From Spiribacter halobius (GTDB lineage Bacteria; Pseudomonadota; Gammaproteobacteria; Nitrococcales; Nitrococcaceae): a DNA stretch of 64,000 nucleotides. The notes below the pieces were generated by a model. The model ran no database searches, had not been told where the DNA came from, and was given only the letters and a program-made list of their open reading frames with translations. This document shows positions 24,407 through 33,952 of this stretch, in pieces (the stretch's first letter is position 1; each line of letters opens with the position of its first letter). The DNA lies in NCBI RefSeq assembly GCF_020883455.1, contig NZ_CP086615.1, positions 4,084,501-4,148,500 of the forward strand, written 5' to 3'. Made by a program: the position numbers and the translations under genes.

Positions 24407-25494
24407 TTTGTCACTCCATGTTCGTTTTCGGGGCCGGGCCGCGCAGTCGGCGTCAGGGACGCCGACAGCGGACTGCCGAGGGTCTCAAGCTGCGCCACGG
24501 TTTCCGCGGGCAGCGGGATGCCCCTCTCGCGACGCCGCTCGGCGGTGCGGCGCTCGATCTCCCCAGGCAGGAAAATCTCCTCCACGCCCGCCGCGCGGCG
24601 GGCGGACTTGATCTCCTCGATCATTTCGTCCATGCGGGCGCGGAACGTCTCCATGGGCAGGAACGCGCCCACGTCTGTGAGGTGTATGAAGGCGCCCACG
24701 TTCTGCGGCTGCTCCAGGTCCCGGTAGAGGTCTCCGATGCGGGGCCCGAAGCCAGCACCCGTCAGCACGCCAGCCATGATGTCCACCATCAGTGCGATGC
24801 CGTAGCCCTTGGGCCCACCAAAGGGCAGAACACTGCCCTCCAGCGCCGACTGCGCATCCGTGGTGGGCCGGCCCTCTCCGTCAATCGCCCAGCCCTCAGG
24901 AATCCGCTCCCCGCGCTCGGCGGCGAGAATGATCTTCCCGCGGGCGACCACGCTGGTCGCCATGTCGAGAATGACCGGGCGATAGCGCCCCGCCGGCACG
25001 GCGAAGGTGTACGGATTGGTGCCGAGGTACGGATCGACACCGCCCCAGGGGGCCATCGTCGACGGCGCGTTCGAGTACAGGAACGCAGCTGCGCCCGCAT
25101 CCGCGGCACGCTCCGCGTAGTACGCACCGGAGCCGTAGTGGTTGGTATTGCGCACGCCCACCGTGACCGACCCATGCTGCGGCAACCGCTCGAGAGCAAT
25201 GTCCAGCGCACGGCTAGCCACCACGGCACCCATGCCGTTATCGCCGTCCAGCAGCAGCGACGCCCCCCGGTCCTGCACGACGCGAATGTCCGGGCGAGCC
25301 GCGACCAGCCCACGCTGCAGGCGCTCCACATAGATTGTCATGCGGGTCACGCCATGGGAGTCGACGCCACGCAGATTGGCGTCCACCAGCGAGGCCGCCA
25401 CGACCCCGGCATCTGCCGCCGGGAGGCCGTGGTGGGCGAGTATGGCGGAGCAATGCTCCTGCAGCGCCTCGGGCGTTACTACCAGGGCACTCAT
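24403..25494 (-). CDS. Ldh family (malate/L-lactate dehydrogenase type) oxidoreductase
   Basis: 363 residues from ATG 25494, preceded by GGAG. The family is shown by RGVDSHGVTRMTIYVERL, TVGVRNTNHYGSGAYYAERA, the NPYTFAVP stretch, VILDMATSVVARGKI and PFGGPKGYGIALMVDIMAGVL. These NAD(P)-dependent enzymes oxidise 2-hydroxy-acids such as malate, lactate or ureidoglycolate. Within this operon a hydroxy-acid intermediate is likely. The longer open frame to 26118 is antisense noise. Confidence 0.92.
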   Translation of the reverse strand: MSALVVTPEALQEHCSAILAHHGLPAADAGVVAASLVDANLRGVDSHGVTRMTIYVERLQRGLVAARPDIRVVQDRGASLLLDGDNGMGAVVASRALDIALERLPQHGSVTVGVRNTNHYGSGAYYAERAADAGAAAFLYSNAPSTMAPWGGVDPYLGTNPYTFAVPAGRYRPVILDMATSVVARGKIILAAERGERIPEGWAIDGEGRPTTDAQSALEGSVLPFGGPKGYGIALMVDIMAGVLTGAGFGPRIGDLYRDLEQPQNVGAFIHLTDVGAFLPMETFRARMDEMIEEIKSARRAAGVEEIFLPGEIERRTAERRRERGIPLPAETVAQLETLGSPLSASLTPTARPGPENEHGVTK

Positions 25495-25546
25495 CGCTCC
25501 GCCCCCCTGCGGGCCGTTCGACCCGCGGGCCGGTTTCCCGCCCGCA

Positions 25547-26707
25547 TCACAGACACTCCCGCATGATGGCCACGAGGTCCTCGCGCGTGGTGGCACGCGG
25601 ATTGACCGGCACGTTGCCGGACTGAAGCCCCCCCTCGGCCATGCCTTCGAGGTCGGCTTCGCGCACGCCGTAGGCGGCAAGCGAGTTCGGCGCACCCACG
25701 TCGCGGATGAGCCGCTCCACGCTGCGCACACCCGCCTCCGCCGCGTCGCGCAGCGGCAGGTGACTGACCCGCTCGCCGAAGAGCTCCGCGATGTGCGCGA
25801 ACTTCTCGAGGTTGGCCACCACGTTGAACCGCATAACCGGGGGCAGCAGGATGGCGATGACGTCCGCGTGGGGGATCTTGGCGTTCGCGCCGAGCGGCAT
25901 GGCGAGTGCGTGCGCGAGGCCAAGGCGAGTCGGGTTGAAGGCCATGGCGGCCATGCTCGAGGCAAGCAGCATGTCGGCCCGGGCGGTGAGCGTGTCCCCC
26001 GCGAAGACCGCGGTGCGCAGAGAACGCCCGACCAGGGCGATGGCCCGCTCCGAGAGCGCCTCGGAGATCGGCTGCGTCGCCTTGTTGACGTAGGATTCGA
26101 GCGCGTGAGCCAGCGCATCGATGCCGGTGACCGCGGTTACCCGCGGCGGCAGGGTCACCGTGAGCTCGGGGTCACAGAGCGCGATGTCCGGGACCGTCAA
26201 CGGGCTGCCGACGCCGTACTTGCGCCCCTTGTCTTTCTCGGAGATCACCGCCCAGATCGTCGCCTCGCTGCCGGTGCCGGCAGTGGTGGGAATGGCGATG
26301 AATGGCGCCCCCTTCTCCTTCACCACGCCGAGGCCGGCGTAGTCACGAATATGACCGGGGTTGGTGAGCATCGCCGAGACGGCCTTGCCCGTATCCAGGG
26401 CGCTGCCGCCGCCCACGGCCACGATCACGTCACAGCCCTCTGCGCGGTAGCGCTCGACGCTCGCCTCGACACCGCGTGCGTCCGGCTCCGATTCCACGTC
26501 GGAGAAGACCGTGTAGCCGATAGCACCGCGGTCCAGCGCCGTGGTCACCCGGTCGACCACCCCCGCGGCGATAAGCCCCGGATCGGTGATGACCAGGGCT
26601 TTGCTCCCCCCGAGGGAGCCTGCGAAGTCACCGAGCCGCGCGGTGAGCCCGATTCCGAATTCGAGCCGCGTGGGCAGCTCGTAGCTGAAAGGCCGGTGAT
26701 AGTTCAT
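25547..26707 (-). CDS. Iron-containing alcohol dehydrogenase
   Basis: 386 residues, the usual length. Signatures: GGGSALDTGKAVS (nucleotide-binding), PTTAGTGSEAT, and the metal-binding histidines in GIDALAHALESYV and RLGLAHALAMPLG. The enzyme interconverts an alcohol and an aldehyde or ketone with NAD(H). GGAGAG precedes ATG 26707. It lies 28 bp after the aldehyde dehydrogenase, and together they could take an alcohol to an acid. Confidence 0.93.
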   Translation of the reverse strand: MNYHRPFSYELPTRLEFGIGLTARLGDFAGSLGGSKALVITDPGLIAAGVVDRVTTALDRGAIGYTVFSDVESEPDARGVEASVERYRAEGCDVIVAVGGGSALDTGKAVSAMLTNPGHIRDYAGLGVVKEKGAPFIAIPTTAGTGSEATIWAVISEKDKGRKYGVGSPLTVPDIALCDPELTVTLPPRVTAVTGIDALAHALESYVNKATQPISEALSERAIALVGRSLRTAVFAGDTLTARADMLLASSMAAMAFNPTRLGLAHALAMPLGANAKIPHADVIAILLPPVMRFNVVANLEKFAHIAELFGERVSHLPLRDAAEAGVRSVERLIRDVGAPNSLAAYGVREADLEGMAEGGLQSGNVPVNPRATTREDLVAIMRECL

Positions 26708-26735
26708 TCAATCTCTCCGCAATGCCTGTGTGGGA

Positions 26736-28184
26736 TCAGCCGCGATGCATCCGGTATACCGCCTTCAGCGTCGTGTAGAAGTCCGCGGCGGTATCCCCGA
26801 TGCCGAATGCGCCCTGGCCGGACTGCTTCCAGCCACCGAAGGGGAGGTGACCCTCGCTGTTGGTGCCGTGGTTGACGTGCACCATCCCGGCCTCTGCCCG
26901 CCGGGTGAACGCATGGGCGAAGTCCATGTCGTCGGTGAAAACCGACGAGGTGAGCCCGTAGCGGACACTGTTGTGGACGCGAATGGCCTCTTCACGGTCG
27001 GCCACGGGAACGACCACCAGCACCGGCCCGAAGATCTCCTCGGTAGCGAGCGCGGATTCAGGCGACACGTCGGTGATCACGGTAGGCGCGTAGTAGTAGC
27101 CGTCTCCTTCCAGCGCGCGACCGCCGGTGAGAACCCTGCCCTCACCCTGCTGCGCGAGTGCGACGTAGTGCTGCACCTTGTCGAGCTGCTCCCGGCTCGC
27201 GAGAGGGCCCATTCCGGTCTCGGAGTCCAGGCCATGACCGACCTTTAGGGCCTCGGCCCTGGCGACCAGAGCCTGCTCCAGCGCCGCGCGCTCGGCTTGC
27301 GGCACGATGACGCGGCTGATCGCAGTGCAACGCTGCCCGGATACGGCAAAGGCTGCGGCTGCGATCTCCTTCGCCGCATGCTCTACGTCCCCGTAGCCCG
27401 CCACCACGGCACCGTTCTTGCCGCCCATCTCGAGCTGCACCTTCGCGTTGCGCTCGGCGGCAAGCACTCCGAGACGAATGCCGACGTCCGTGGAACCGGT
27501 GAACGTGATGCCGGCGATGGCGGGGTGGCGCACCAGGCGATCCCCGACGTCACGGCCAGCGCCGATCAGCAGGTTCGCGACCCCGGCAGGAAGCCCGGTT
27601 CGCTCCAGAAGCCGGAGGAGCAGCACGGCGGCGCCCGGTGCCTGCAGTGCGGGCTTCAGCACGACCGTGCAGCCACAGACCAGGCCCGGAATGAGCTTGC
27701 GGATGGGCGTGAGGATCGGGAAATTCCAGGGCGAGACGGCCGCCACCGGCCCTATGGGCTGGCGAATCGTGTAGGCCTCGGTGTGGGGCCGCGCACTCTC
27801 GAACGTGCGGTCGCCGAGGCGCAGCGCCTCGCCGGCCCAGAAGCGCATCTCGTCGATCGCCCGGTTGGCCTCGGAGCGGGATTCCGCAAGGGGCTTCCCC
27901 ATCTCCCGAGTCACCGATTCGGCAATCTCGTCGACGTGCTCTCGCCACAGATCAATGAGCTTGTAAACGTAGCCCGCCCGGGTCGCCGCCGGTGTCCCTG
28001 CCCAGGCCGGGAATGCGGACGCCGCGGCGTCCACGGCCGCGTCCGCATCGTCCGCCGTTGCCAATCGGTAGCGCCGCGTAACCTGCTCCAGGTCACCCGG
28101 ATCATGGATGCTGTGAGTCTCTCCACCAGCGAGCCAGTTACCGTTGACGTGGCTCGCCCAGGCGGGTTCGGCAATATCGTTCAT
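26736..28184 (-). CDS. NAD(P)-dependent aldehyde dehydrogenase
   Basis: 482 residues from ATG 28184 with AGGAGGT upstream. Hallmarks: SPWNFPILTPIRKLIPGL, GITFTGSTDVG, LEMGGKNG with the general-base glutamate, SGQRCTAISR with the catalytic cysteine, and EEIFGPVLVVV. It oxidises an aldehyde to an acid; the substrate is set by the pathway. The open frame further upstream (to 28439) overlaps dctM and is not real coding. Confidence 0.95.
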   Translation of the reverse strand: MNDIAEPAWASHVNGNWLAGGETHSIHDPGDLEQVTRRYRLATADDADAAVDAAASAFPAWAGTPAATRAGYVYKLIDLWREHVDEIAESVTREMGKPLAESRSEANRAIDEMRFWAGEALRLGDRTFESARPHTEAYTIRQPIGPVAAVSPWNFPILTPIRKLIPGLVCGCTVVLKPALQAPGAAVLLLRLLERTGLPAGVANLLIGAGRDVGDRLVRHPAIAGITFTGSTDVGIRLGVLAAERNAKVQLEMGGKNGAVVAGYGDVEHAAKEIAAAAFAVSGQRCTAISRVIVPQAERAALEQALVARAEALKVGHGLDSETGMGPLASREQLDKVQHYVALAQQGEGRVLTGGRALEGDGYYYAPTVITDVSPESALATEEIFGPVLVVVPVADREEAIRVHNSVRYGLTSSVFTDDMDFAHAFTRRAEAGMVHVNHGTNSEGHLPFGGWKQSGQGAFGIGDTAADFYTTLKAVYRMHRG

Positions 28185-28254
28185 ATTGAAATGACCTCCT
28201 CGAATGCGGATGCGTCGGGGCCTGTTGCACACGCGACCGCTCGGACGGTGCCCG

Positions 28255-29526
28255 CTACATGAACAGGCGCACGGGGAACAGCGTGAGCGCCGGGAACGCC
28301 GCCAGCACGACCAGCCCGATGAGCATGACCACGTAAAAGGGCAAGGCCGCCTGCGTGATGCGCTCGACGCTGATCCCCGAGACCTGCGCCGTAGCGAACA
28401 GGCAAATGCCCACGGGTGGTGTCGATAGCCCCACGGCAAGCGCGGTGACCAGGAACACGACGAAATGGATCGGGTTGATGCCCACTGTCATTGCCGTGGG
28501 CATAAGCACCGGCGTGAGAATGAGGATCGCGGCGATGATGTCCATGAACATGCCGACGACCACCAGCACCACGCCCATCAGCAGGAGCACCATGGTGGGG
28601 TCCTGCGACAGTGAGAGGATGGCGTTGGTGACCTTCCCGGGCAGCCCGTCGACGGTGAACACGTAGGTCGCGACGGATGCACACATGGCGATGAACAGGA
28701 TCGTACCGGTGGTCACGCCCGTATCGATGATCATCCGCGGGACTTCCCGCCAGTTCACCCGCCGGTAGATCAGGGCGCCCACGGCCAGTGCATACAGCAC
28801 CGCCATGCCCGCCGCTTCCGTGGGCGTCATGATCCCACCGAAGATGCCACCGAGGATGATCACCGGGGCACCGAGCGCCGGTATGGCGATCAGCACGTGC
28901 CCAACCGCCTCGCGGAAACCCGTGGACACCACGTCGCCATAGCCACGGCGAAGTGCGAGCCAGTAGTTGAGCGCAATGAACATGACGGCGAAGACCACGG
29001 CCGGGCCAAGGCCGCCCGCCAGAGAAGCACCCACCGACTGCCCCGCGGCAGTCGCGGCGATGATCATGAGGATGCTCGGCGGCACCACGGACGCGAGGGT
29101 GGCAGTCACCATTGTCAGCGCCGCCGCATAGGGCTTCGGGTAGCGGCGCTCTTCCATGGCCTTGATCTCCAGCGGGCCGAGCCCGCTCACGTCGGCCACC
29201 GAGGATCCGGAGATGCCGCCGAAGATCATGCTGGCGATGATGTTCACCTGCCCCAGCCCACCCCGCCAGCGGCCGACCACGGAGTTCGCGGCGAAGAAGA
29301 TGCGGTCGGAGACGCCCCCACGCCCCATCACGCTGCCGGCGAGGATGAACAGCGGCACAGCCACCAGCAGGAAGCTGTTCATGGAGCTGTACATCCGCTG
29401 CGCGATCAGCGAGAGCGGCAGGTCGAAGAGCACCAACGTGAGAATGGTCGCCAGCCCGAGGGAGATCGCCAGCGGAATCCCCACCAGGCTCAGGGCGAAA
29501 AAGGTGCCTAGCAGAACCCAGCTCAT
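28255..29526 (-). CDS. dctM: TRAP transporter large permease, DctM-type
   Basis: 423 residues, almost entirely hydrophobic, with about 12 membrane segments, starting MSWVLLGTFFALSLVGIPLAIS. Family motifs: FLLVAVPLFILAGSVMGRGG, GGISGSSVADVSGLG and ITPTEAAG-like IMTPTEAAGMA. It is the cation-coupled channel of the TRAP transporter. It overlaps dctQ by ATGA at 29523-29526. Confidence 0.95.
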   Translation of the reverse strand: MSWVLLGTFFALSLVGIPLAISLGLATILTLVLFDLPLSLIAQRMYSSMNSFLLVAVPLFILAGSVMGRGGVSDRIFFAANSVVGRWRGGLGQVNIIASMIFGGISGSSVADVSGLGPLEIKAMEERRYPKPYAAALTMVTATLASVVPPSILMIIAATAAGQSVGASLAGGLGPAVVFAVMFIALNYWLALRRGYGDVVSTGFREAVGHVLIAIPALGAPVIILGGIFGGIMTPTEAAGMAVLYALAVGALIYRRVNWREVPRMIIDTGVTTGTILFIAMCASVATYVFTVDGLPGKVTNAILSLSQDPTMVLLLMGVVLVVVGMFMDIIAAILILTPVLMPTAMTVGINPIHFVVFLVTALAVGLSTPPVGICLFATAQVSGISVERITQAALPFYVVMLIGLVVLAAFPALTLFPVRLFM

Positions 29527-30146
29527 GAATCCGAGCCTCCGGTTTCCAGATAGCGGCGGGTCCGGCGGTCGAGATAGACCGACTCGAGCTGCGCCCATAG
29601 CGCGAGCGCCGCTCCGGTCACGACGGCGGCCGTGACCAAGTACATCCCGATGCCAAGCGCCGGCGAGGTTTCCCCGTTGCGGATCTGCTGCAGGACGAGC
29701 CGCAGGCCTGTGTAACCAAGCACTGCGAAGAAAAGACAGCCGGCCGCGAAATACACGTGCAGGGCCCAGGAGCGAACGCGTGCGGGAGCGAGCAGGAGCA
29801 GAATGGTGATCCTCGCGTGGCCCGCCGAACGCGTGCCCACCGCAAGCCCCAGGAACGTCGTCCAGATGAACAGGTACCGGGTCAGTTCCTCGGTCCAGGG
29901 CAACGAGATCGGTGCGAGGCGCGCCAGCACCTGTAGTGTTACGGTGATCAGCATTCCCGCGACGCCACAGAAGAGGAGCACTTCGATTACGCGCCACACC
30001 ACCCCGAGTCTGCGGTGGGTCGGCAATTCGGCATCGACGCTCCCACCGCGAGCCTCACCGACGGAATCGCTGGACTCCCGCAAGGTGCCGGCCGTAGCGG
30101 CCGGCACCTCCGCGGGCGTGTTGCGCTTGCTGCGCACAGCCGTCAT
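29523..30146 (-). CDS. dctQ: TRAP transporter small permease, DctQ-type
   Basis: 207 residues. A 45-residue polar N-terminus is followed by four membrane segments; LARLAPISLPWTEELTRYLFIWTTFLGLAVGTR is the DctQ signature. It links receptor and large permease. Four bases separate it from the dctP stop, and it overlaps dctM. Confidence 0.93.
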   Translation of the reverse strand: MTAVRSKRNTPAEVPAATAGTLRESSDSVGEARGGSVDAELPTHRRLGVVWRVIEVLLFCGVAGMLITVTLQVLARLAPISLPWTEELTRYLFIWTTFLGLAVGTRSAGHARITILLLLAPARVRSWALHVYFAAGCLFFAVLGYTGLRLVLQQIRNGETSPALGIGMYLVTAAVVTGAALALWAQLESVYLDRRTRRYLETGGSDS

Positions 30147-30149
30147 GCC

Positions 30150-31163
30150 TCAGTTCCGTCCGAGGTAATCCAGGGTGTCGGCCATGCACTGCTCGCCCAC
30201 CAGGGACTCGAACCGCGGATAGAGCTCGAGGGCACGCTCCTGGAAGGCTTCGCGGGCCTCGGGTGTCAGTTCGTTGACCTCCATGCCTCGATCCTCGAGC
30301 TCGGCCACCATCCGCTCTTCCTCGCCGAGGTCATGCTCGAGCTTGAACCGGGCCGTGTCCTGAGCGGCCTGCCGCAGCGCCGACTGGGTTTCGTCGTCGA
30401 ACTCCTCCCAGAGGTCCTGGTTGAATGCCAGGATGTAACCGTCGGCGATGTGTCCGGTGAGGGACAGGTAGTCCTGCACCTCGTAGAACTTGTTCGCCAG
30501 CGGCACTTCCACCGGGTTCTCCTGCCCATCGATCGTTCCGAGCTGCAGCGCGGTGTACACCTCGGTGAAGTCCATCGGGGTTGGATCCGCGCCCAGGGGG
30601 CCGAAGAACTCCACCCAGAGCTTGTTGTTCGGGACGCGCAGCGTCAGCCCCTCGAGATCCTCGGGCGATTCGATGGGACGCACGCTGTTCGTGACATGGC
30701 GGAACGTGCGGATCATCAGGGCCAGACCTTCAGTGTTCAGCCGGTCCATCGAGGCCAGTAGCTGCTGCCCGGGCTCGCCCTCGAGGTAGTCCACGAACTG
30801 GTCGTAATCGCTGAAGAGGTACGGCAGGCTGATGGCGTTCATGCACGGCTCAAAGGAGGCGTACACGGACGTCGAGAGAATCACGGCGTCGAGCGAGCCA
30901 TTCTGAACCATGTTCACGGCGGCATTCTGGTCACCGCCGAACAGGACACCGTCAGCGAACACCTCGACCTCCACTTGGCCGTCGGTCGCTTCCGCCACCT
31001 GCTCTGCGAAGTGCTCTGCGGACATGCCAACCGCGGAACCAATCGGATCGCCCACGGCAAGACGTACGGTCTCCTGGCCCTGTGCGAGCGTCGCGACGCC
31101 GGAACATGCAAGGACGCCAGCGAACACGGCCGCACGCCGCAGGTAGTTTGCAGATTCAGTCAT
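30150..31163 (-). CDS. dctP: TRAP transporter solute receptor, DctP-type
   Basis: 337 residues from ATG 31163 with GGAGGAGGAG upstream. A signal peptide of about 29 residues (LRRAAVFAGVLACSGVATLA, then QG before QETVRL). The mature receptor has the family features EVFADGVLFGGDQNAAVNMVQNG, SLPYLFSDYDQFVDYL and LRVPNNKLWVEFFGPLGADPTPMDFTEVYTALQLGTIDGQENP, which contains the conserved arginine that binds a carboxylate. The ligand therefore probably carries a carboxyl group. It is the first structural gene of the operon. Confidence 0.95.
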   Translation of the reverse strand: MTESANYLRRAAVFAGVLACSGVATLAQGQETVRLAVGDPIGSAVGMSAEHFAEQVAEATDGQVEVEVFADGVLFGGDQNAAVNMVQNGSLDAVILSTSVYASFEPCMNAISLPYLFSDYDQFVDYLEGEPGQQLLASMDRLNTEGLALMIRTFRHVTNSVRPIESPEDLEGLTLRVPNNKLWVEFFGPLGADPTPMDFTEVYTALQLGTIDGQENPVEVPLANKFYEVQDYLSLTGHIADGYILAFNQDLWEEFDDETQSALRQAAQDTARFKLEHDLGEEERMVAELEDRGMEVNELTPEAREAFQERALELYPRFESLVGEQCMADTLDYLGRN

Positions 31164-31258
31164 CTTCTCCTCCTCCGAGAATGTACTGTCTGAGTGATGG
31201 CCCCCATCGCGGAGGCAGCAAGGCTTGCTTCGAACTTGGTCGATCTTTCTTCCGGTCT

Positions 31259-31957
31259 TCACCTCCTTTCTGCGGCGGCGGCACTGACGGCATCCAACAA
31301 GTCGACAAACTTGTGCTGGACGTTCAGTAGGTGGGCATCGAGAGCGGCAACAGCCGCCGAAGCATCTCGCCGTGCAAGGGCACGGGTGATCTCGCGGTGT
31401 TCCTCCAGGCTCTCGGCGACACGGCTCTGGGCCCGGTATGAGATGAAGTGACGCACCCGGTCGATCTGCAGCTCAACGTAGCGGTACACCTCCTTGATCC
31501 GACTGTTGCCAGTCGCATTCACGATGGTGATGTGGAGCTCGCGATCACGGCTCAGGTATTCGGCCGTGGTTTCCGAGTCGAAGGGCTGCTCAAAACCATC
31601 GAAGAGGGCACAAAGCTCGTGGAGTCTCGAATCGCTCCAGTGCACGAGCTGACGAATGCCTGCCGCTTCGAGCACGCAGCGCAACTCGATGAGCTCCTCG
31701 ACGTCGCGCCGCGTGAAGTCCGTCACGACCCAACCGATGCGTGATCGGCGCTTGACCAGCCCAACGGACTCAAGCTGATGGAAGGCTTCGCGGATCGGTG
31801 TGCGACTTACGTCAAGCTGGTGCGCTAGCGCCCGGTCGCTAAGCACCTGATTGGGCGGCAGAGCTCCCTCCACAATGGCTCGAACCAGGTGCTCGTAGAC
31901 CTGCTCGCTGACCGAACGGACGCCAGGCGAGGAGAGGTTGAGAACGCTGTCATCCAC
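31259..31957 (-). CDS. GntR family regulator with FCD domain
   Basis: 232 residues from GTG 31957; no in-frame ATG lies nearby. The N-terminal winged helix (about 16-72) has DVSRTPIREAFHQLESVGLV; the FCD effector domain has the metal-binding pattern SRDRELHITIVNATGN, EHREI and DAHLL. It is transcribed in the direction of the TRAP operon, 95 bp before dctP. Two 12-bp palindromes next to its start suggest autorepression and control of the whole operon, relieved by the transported acid. Confidence 0.92.
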   Translation of the reverse strand: MDDSVLNLSSPGVRSVSEQVYEHLVRAIVEGALPPNQVLSDRALAHQLDVSRTPIREAFHQLESVGLVKRRSRIGWVVTDFTRRDVEELIELRCVLEAAGIRQLVHWSDSRLHELCALFDGFEQPFDSETTAEYLSRDRELHITIVNATGNSRIKEVYRYVELQIDRVRHFISYRAQSRVAESLEEHREITRALARRDASAAVAALDAHLLNVQHKFVDLLDAVSAAAAERR

Positions 31958-31959
31958 AG

Positions 31960-32003
31960 TTGGTATACCACATACCGCTGGTGTTCAGTACGTGGTATAC
32001 CAA
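31960..32003. promoter_or_regulatory. Twin GntR operators
   Basis: TTGGTATACCAC (31960-31971) and GTGGTATACCAA (31992-32003) each contain the palindrome TGGTATACCA, with centres 32 bp apart, about three helix turns. The pair is also an inverted repeat. The inner copy ends three bases before the GTG start of the regulator. TGGT-N2-ACCA-type sites are typical for FCD-type GntR proteins. Confidence 0.8.
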
Positions 32004-32246
32004 TCGCCCTGCGCGTTGTCCAACCTTGCATGGGGAAAACCGACGACCGGTCGCACGGGCTTACGGTGATCTAGGCCACGCCTTCCCGCCTAACCAGGGG
32101 ATGGTGTGAACTCTCCCTCGCAGTTCTCGCGGCTGTGCCAGAGCATCGTTGAGCGGGTGGCGGCGCGCTTAAAGCGCCCCATCGAGGGGCACCGGCCGTA
32201 CGTGTAGCTGATTGCGCCGCAGGTAAAGGCGCGCGAGGGCGGTCGC

Positions 32247-33476
32247 TTACGCGCCCCGCGCGTACCTGAGCTGGCGCATGGAGACGATACCGGCCAGCGG
32301 GCCGAGGGCCAGGATCGCGAAGGCGAAGCGCCAGCCGATGGACTCCGCGATCAGCGGGATGATCCAGATGGTGGGAATGGTCAGGATGAAGCCGATGGCG
32401 AGCTGCAGGGTGAGCGCGGTGCCCACGTAGTCCTGCCGCCCGAGCTCGGTCACCGCCGTGGAGAACTGGGCGGAGTCGGCCACCACCCAGAAGCCCCAGA
32501 GCAGACCGACGGCCAGAATCACCGGAATGGGGGCGGTCTGCAGCAGGCCGATGCCGAGCGCGCAGGCCCCGGAGATGGCCATCGCGATAATGGTCGCGCG
32601 CGCCCTGCCGAGCCGGTCGCCGAGCACGCCACCCAGCCAGCAGCCCAGGGCACCGATGCCGATGACGGCGAAGGTGCCGATGGCCGACCAGCGCCCGGCC
32701 TCGCCGACCCCCTGCAGGCTCAGCGTCTCGCCGAGGAACACCGAGAACCACGCCCACATGGCGTAGAGCTCCCACATGTGGCCGAAGTAGCCGAGGGAGG
32801 CGAACAGCACGCCGCGATCCGTGAATACCCGCCAGGCCATGCGCGGGTCGAACCGGCCCTTCGGAAACGGGAACGGGCCATCCCTGCCCACGACCTCCGC
32901 AAGCACGCCGCCGGCCACGGTCAGAAGGCTCGTCACCACGATCACCAGCTGCCACTGCAGCCCGCCCAGGCCGTTCACCAGATGCGGGGTGGCGGATCCC
33001 AGCGTGAGCGCCCCCACCATGATGCCGAGCGCCGTCCCCCGCTTGAAGCGGAACCACGTGGCCATGGCCTTCATGGCCGGCGGGTACACCCCCGCCAGGA
33101 ACAGGCCGGTGAGCCCGCGCAGGGCGATGGCGACGGTGACATCCGGCGCAGTCAGCAGCAACGCATTGGTGGCCGCCGCCCCCGTCGCGCCGTAGAGCAT
33201 CAGCCGCCGTGGGGGTACCAGATCGGCGATGTTGAGAATCGCCGATCCGAGCGCCCCGACGACGAAGCCGAGCTGAACGGCGATGGTCAGCCACGCCGCC
33301 TGCCCCGGCGTGATCGCCCAGACGGCCTCGAGCTGGGGCACCACGGCCGTGGCCGAGAACCAGGTGGTCATGCCGAAGAGCATGGCCGAGGCCAGCACCG
33401 CCAGACCCGCCCAGCAGCCCGGCGGATCCCTCGCCTCGTCCACCGTCGCGTCGGCCGTCCGTACCGCCGTCGACAT
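32247..33476 (-). CDS. MFS transporter
   Basis: 409 residues with about 12 membrane segments, beginning GCWAGLAVLASAMLFGMTTWFSATAVVPQL. The loop between helices 2 and 3 contains LVPPRRLMLYGATGAAATN, and LGDRLGRARATIIAMAISG resembles the GDRxGRR motif. It is the last gene of the acetoacetate-type operon, two bases after the MaoC gene stop. Direction and substrate are unknown; export or uptake of an organic acid is plausible. Confidence 0.9.
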   Translation of the reverse strand: MSTAVRTADATVDEARDPPGCWAGLAVLASAMLFGMTTWFSATAVVPQLEAVWAITPGQAAWLTIAVQLGFVVGALGSAILNIADLVPPRRLMLYGATGAAATNALLLTAPDVTVAIALRGLTGLFLAGVYPPAMKAMATWFRFKRGTALGIMVGALTLGSATPHLVNGLGGLQWQLVIVVTSLLTVAGGVLAEVVGRDGPFPFPKGRFDPRMAWRVFTDRGVLFASLGYFGHMWELYAMWAWFSVFLGETLSLQGVGEAGRWSAIGTFAVIGIGALGCWLGGVLGDRLGRARATIIAMAISGACALGIGLLQTAPIPVILAVGLLWGFWVVADSAQFSTAVTELGRQDYVGTALTLQLAIGFILTIPTIWIIPLIAESIGWRFAFAILALGPLAGIVSMRQLRYARGA

Positions 33477-33478
33477 GG

Positions 33479-33952
33479 CTAAACCGGGTCGAGCGGTGCC
33501 GTATAGGTAACAGCCTTGCCGGTCACGCAGACATCGCCGTGCTGGTTACGCACCTCGGTCTGGATGGTGCAGATGGGCTTGTCTGGCCGGGCCTCCACGA
33601 CGCGTACCGTGCCCGTGATGGTGTCGCCCACGTAGACGGGCTTCTGGAACTTCCACTCCACGTTCAGGAACACCGACCCTGGCCCGGGCAGATCCTCGGC
33701 GACGACGGCGTTGAGGATCCCCGTGGTTACGCCACCCTGAACGATAAGTCCGCCGAACCGGGAGCCCTCGGCCGCGGCACGGTCAGTGTGCAGCGGATTG
33801 CGATCACCTGTCATGGCGCTGAACAGCTCGATGTCCGCCAGGGTGACGGCCTTGCTGCGCTCGGCGACGGCCCCATCGGCCGGACGGCCGTGGCGTACGC
33901 CCGCCCAACCGTCACCCGATTTGTCCTGCCTGGCGGTGGTGTCCTGACTCAT
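33479..33952 (-). CDS. MaoC-like hot-dog dehydratase
   Basis: 157 residues from ATG 33952. FSAMTGDRNPLHTDRAAAEGSRFGGLIVQGGVTTGIL is the MaoC/(R)-enoyl-CoA hydratase motif with the catalytic D and H; VFLNVEWKFQKPVYVGDTITGTVRV completes the hot-dog fold. It would hydrate enoyl-CoA or dehydrate 3-hydroxyacyl-CoA. The ATG overlaps the thiolase stop (ATGA, 33949-33952). Confidence 0.92.
   Translation of the reverse strand: MSQDTTARQDKSGDGWAGVRHGRPADGAVAERSKAVTLADIELFSAMTGDRNPLHTDRAAAEGSRFGGLIVQGGVTTGILNAVVAEDLPGPGSVFLNVEWKFQKPVYVGDTITGTVRVVEARPDKPICTIQTEVRNQHGDVCVTGKAVTYTAPLDPV

Noticed and set aside
24403-26118. 571-residue minus-strand frame as a single protein
   Set aside because: Only the part from 25494 has family motifs; the rest is another frame of the Fe-alcohol dehydrogenase gene.
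28255-29997. 580-residue frame as a long DctM
   Set aside because: The first 157 residues are an out-of-frame reading of dctQ; ATG 29526 overlaps the dctQ stop and starts the real protein.
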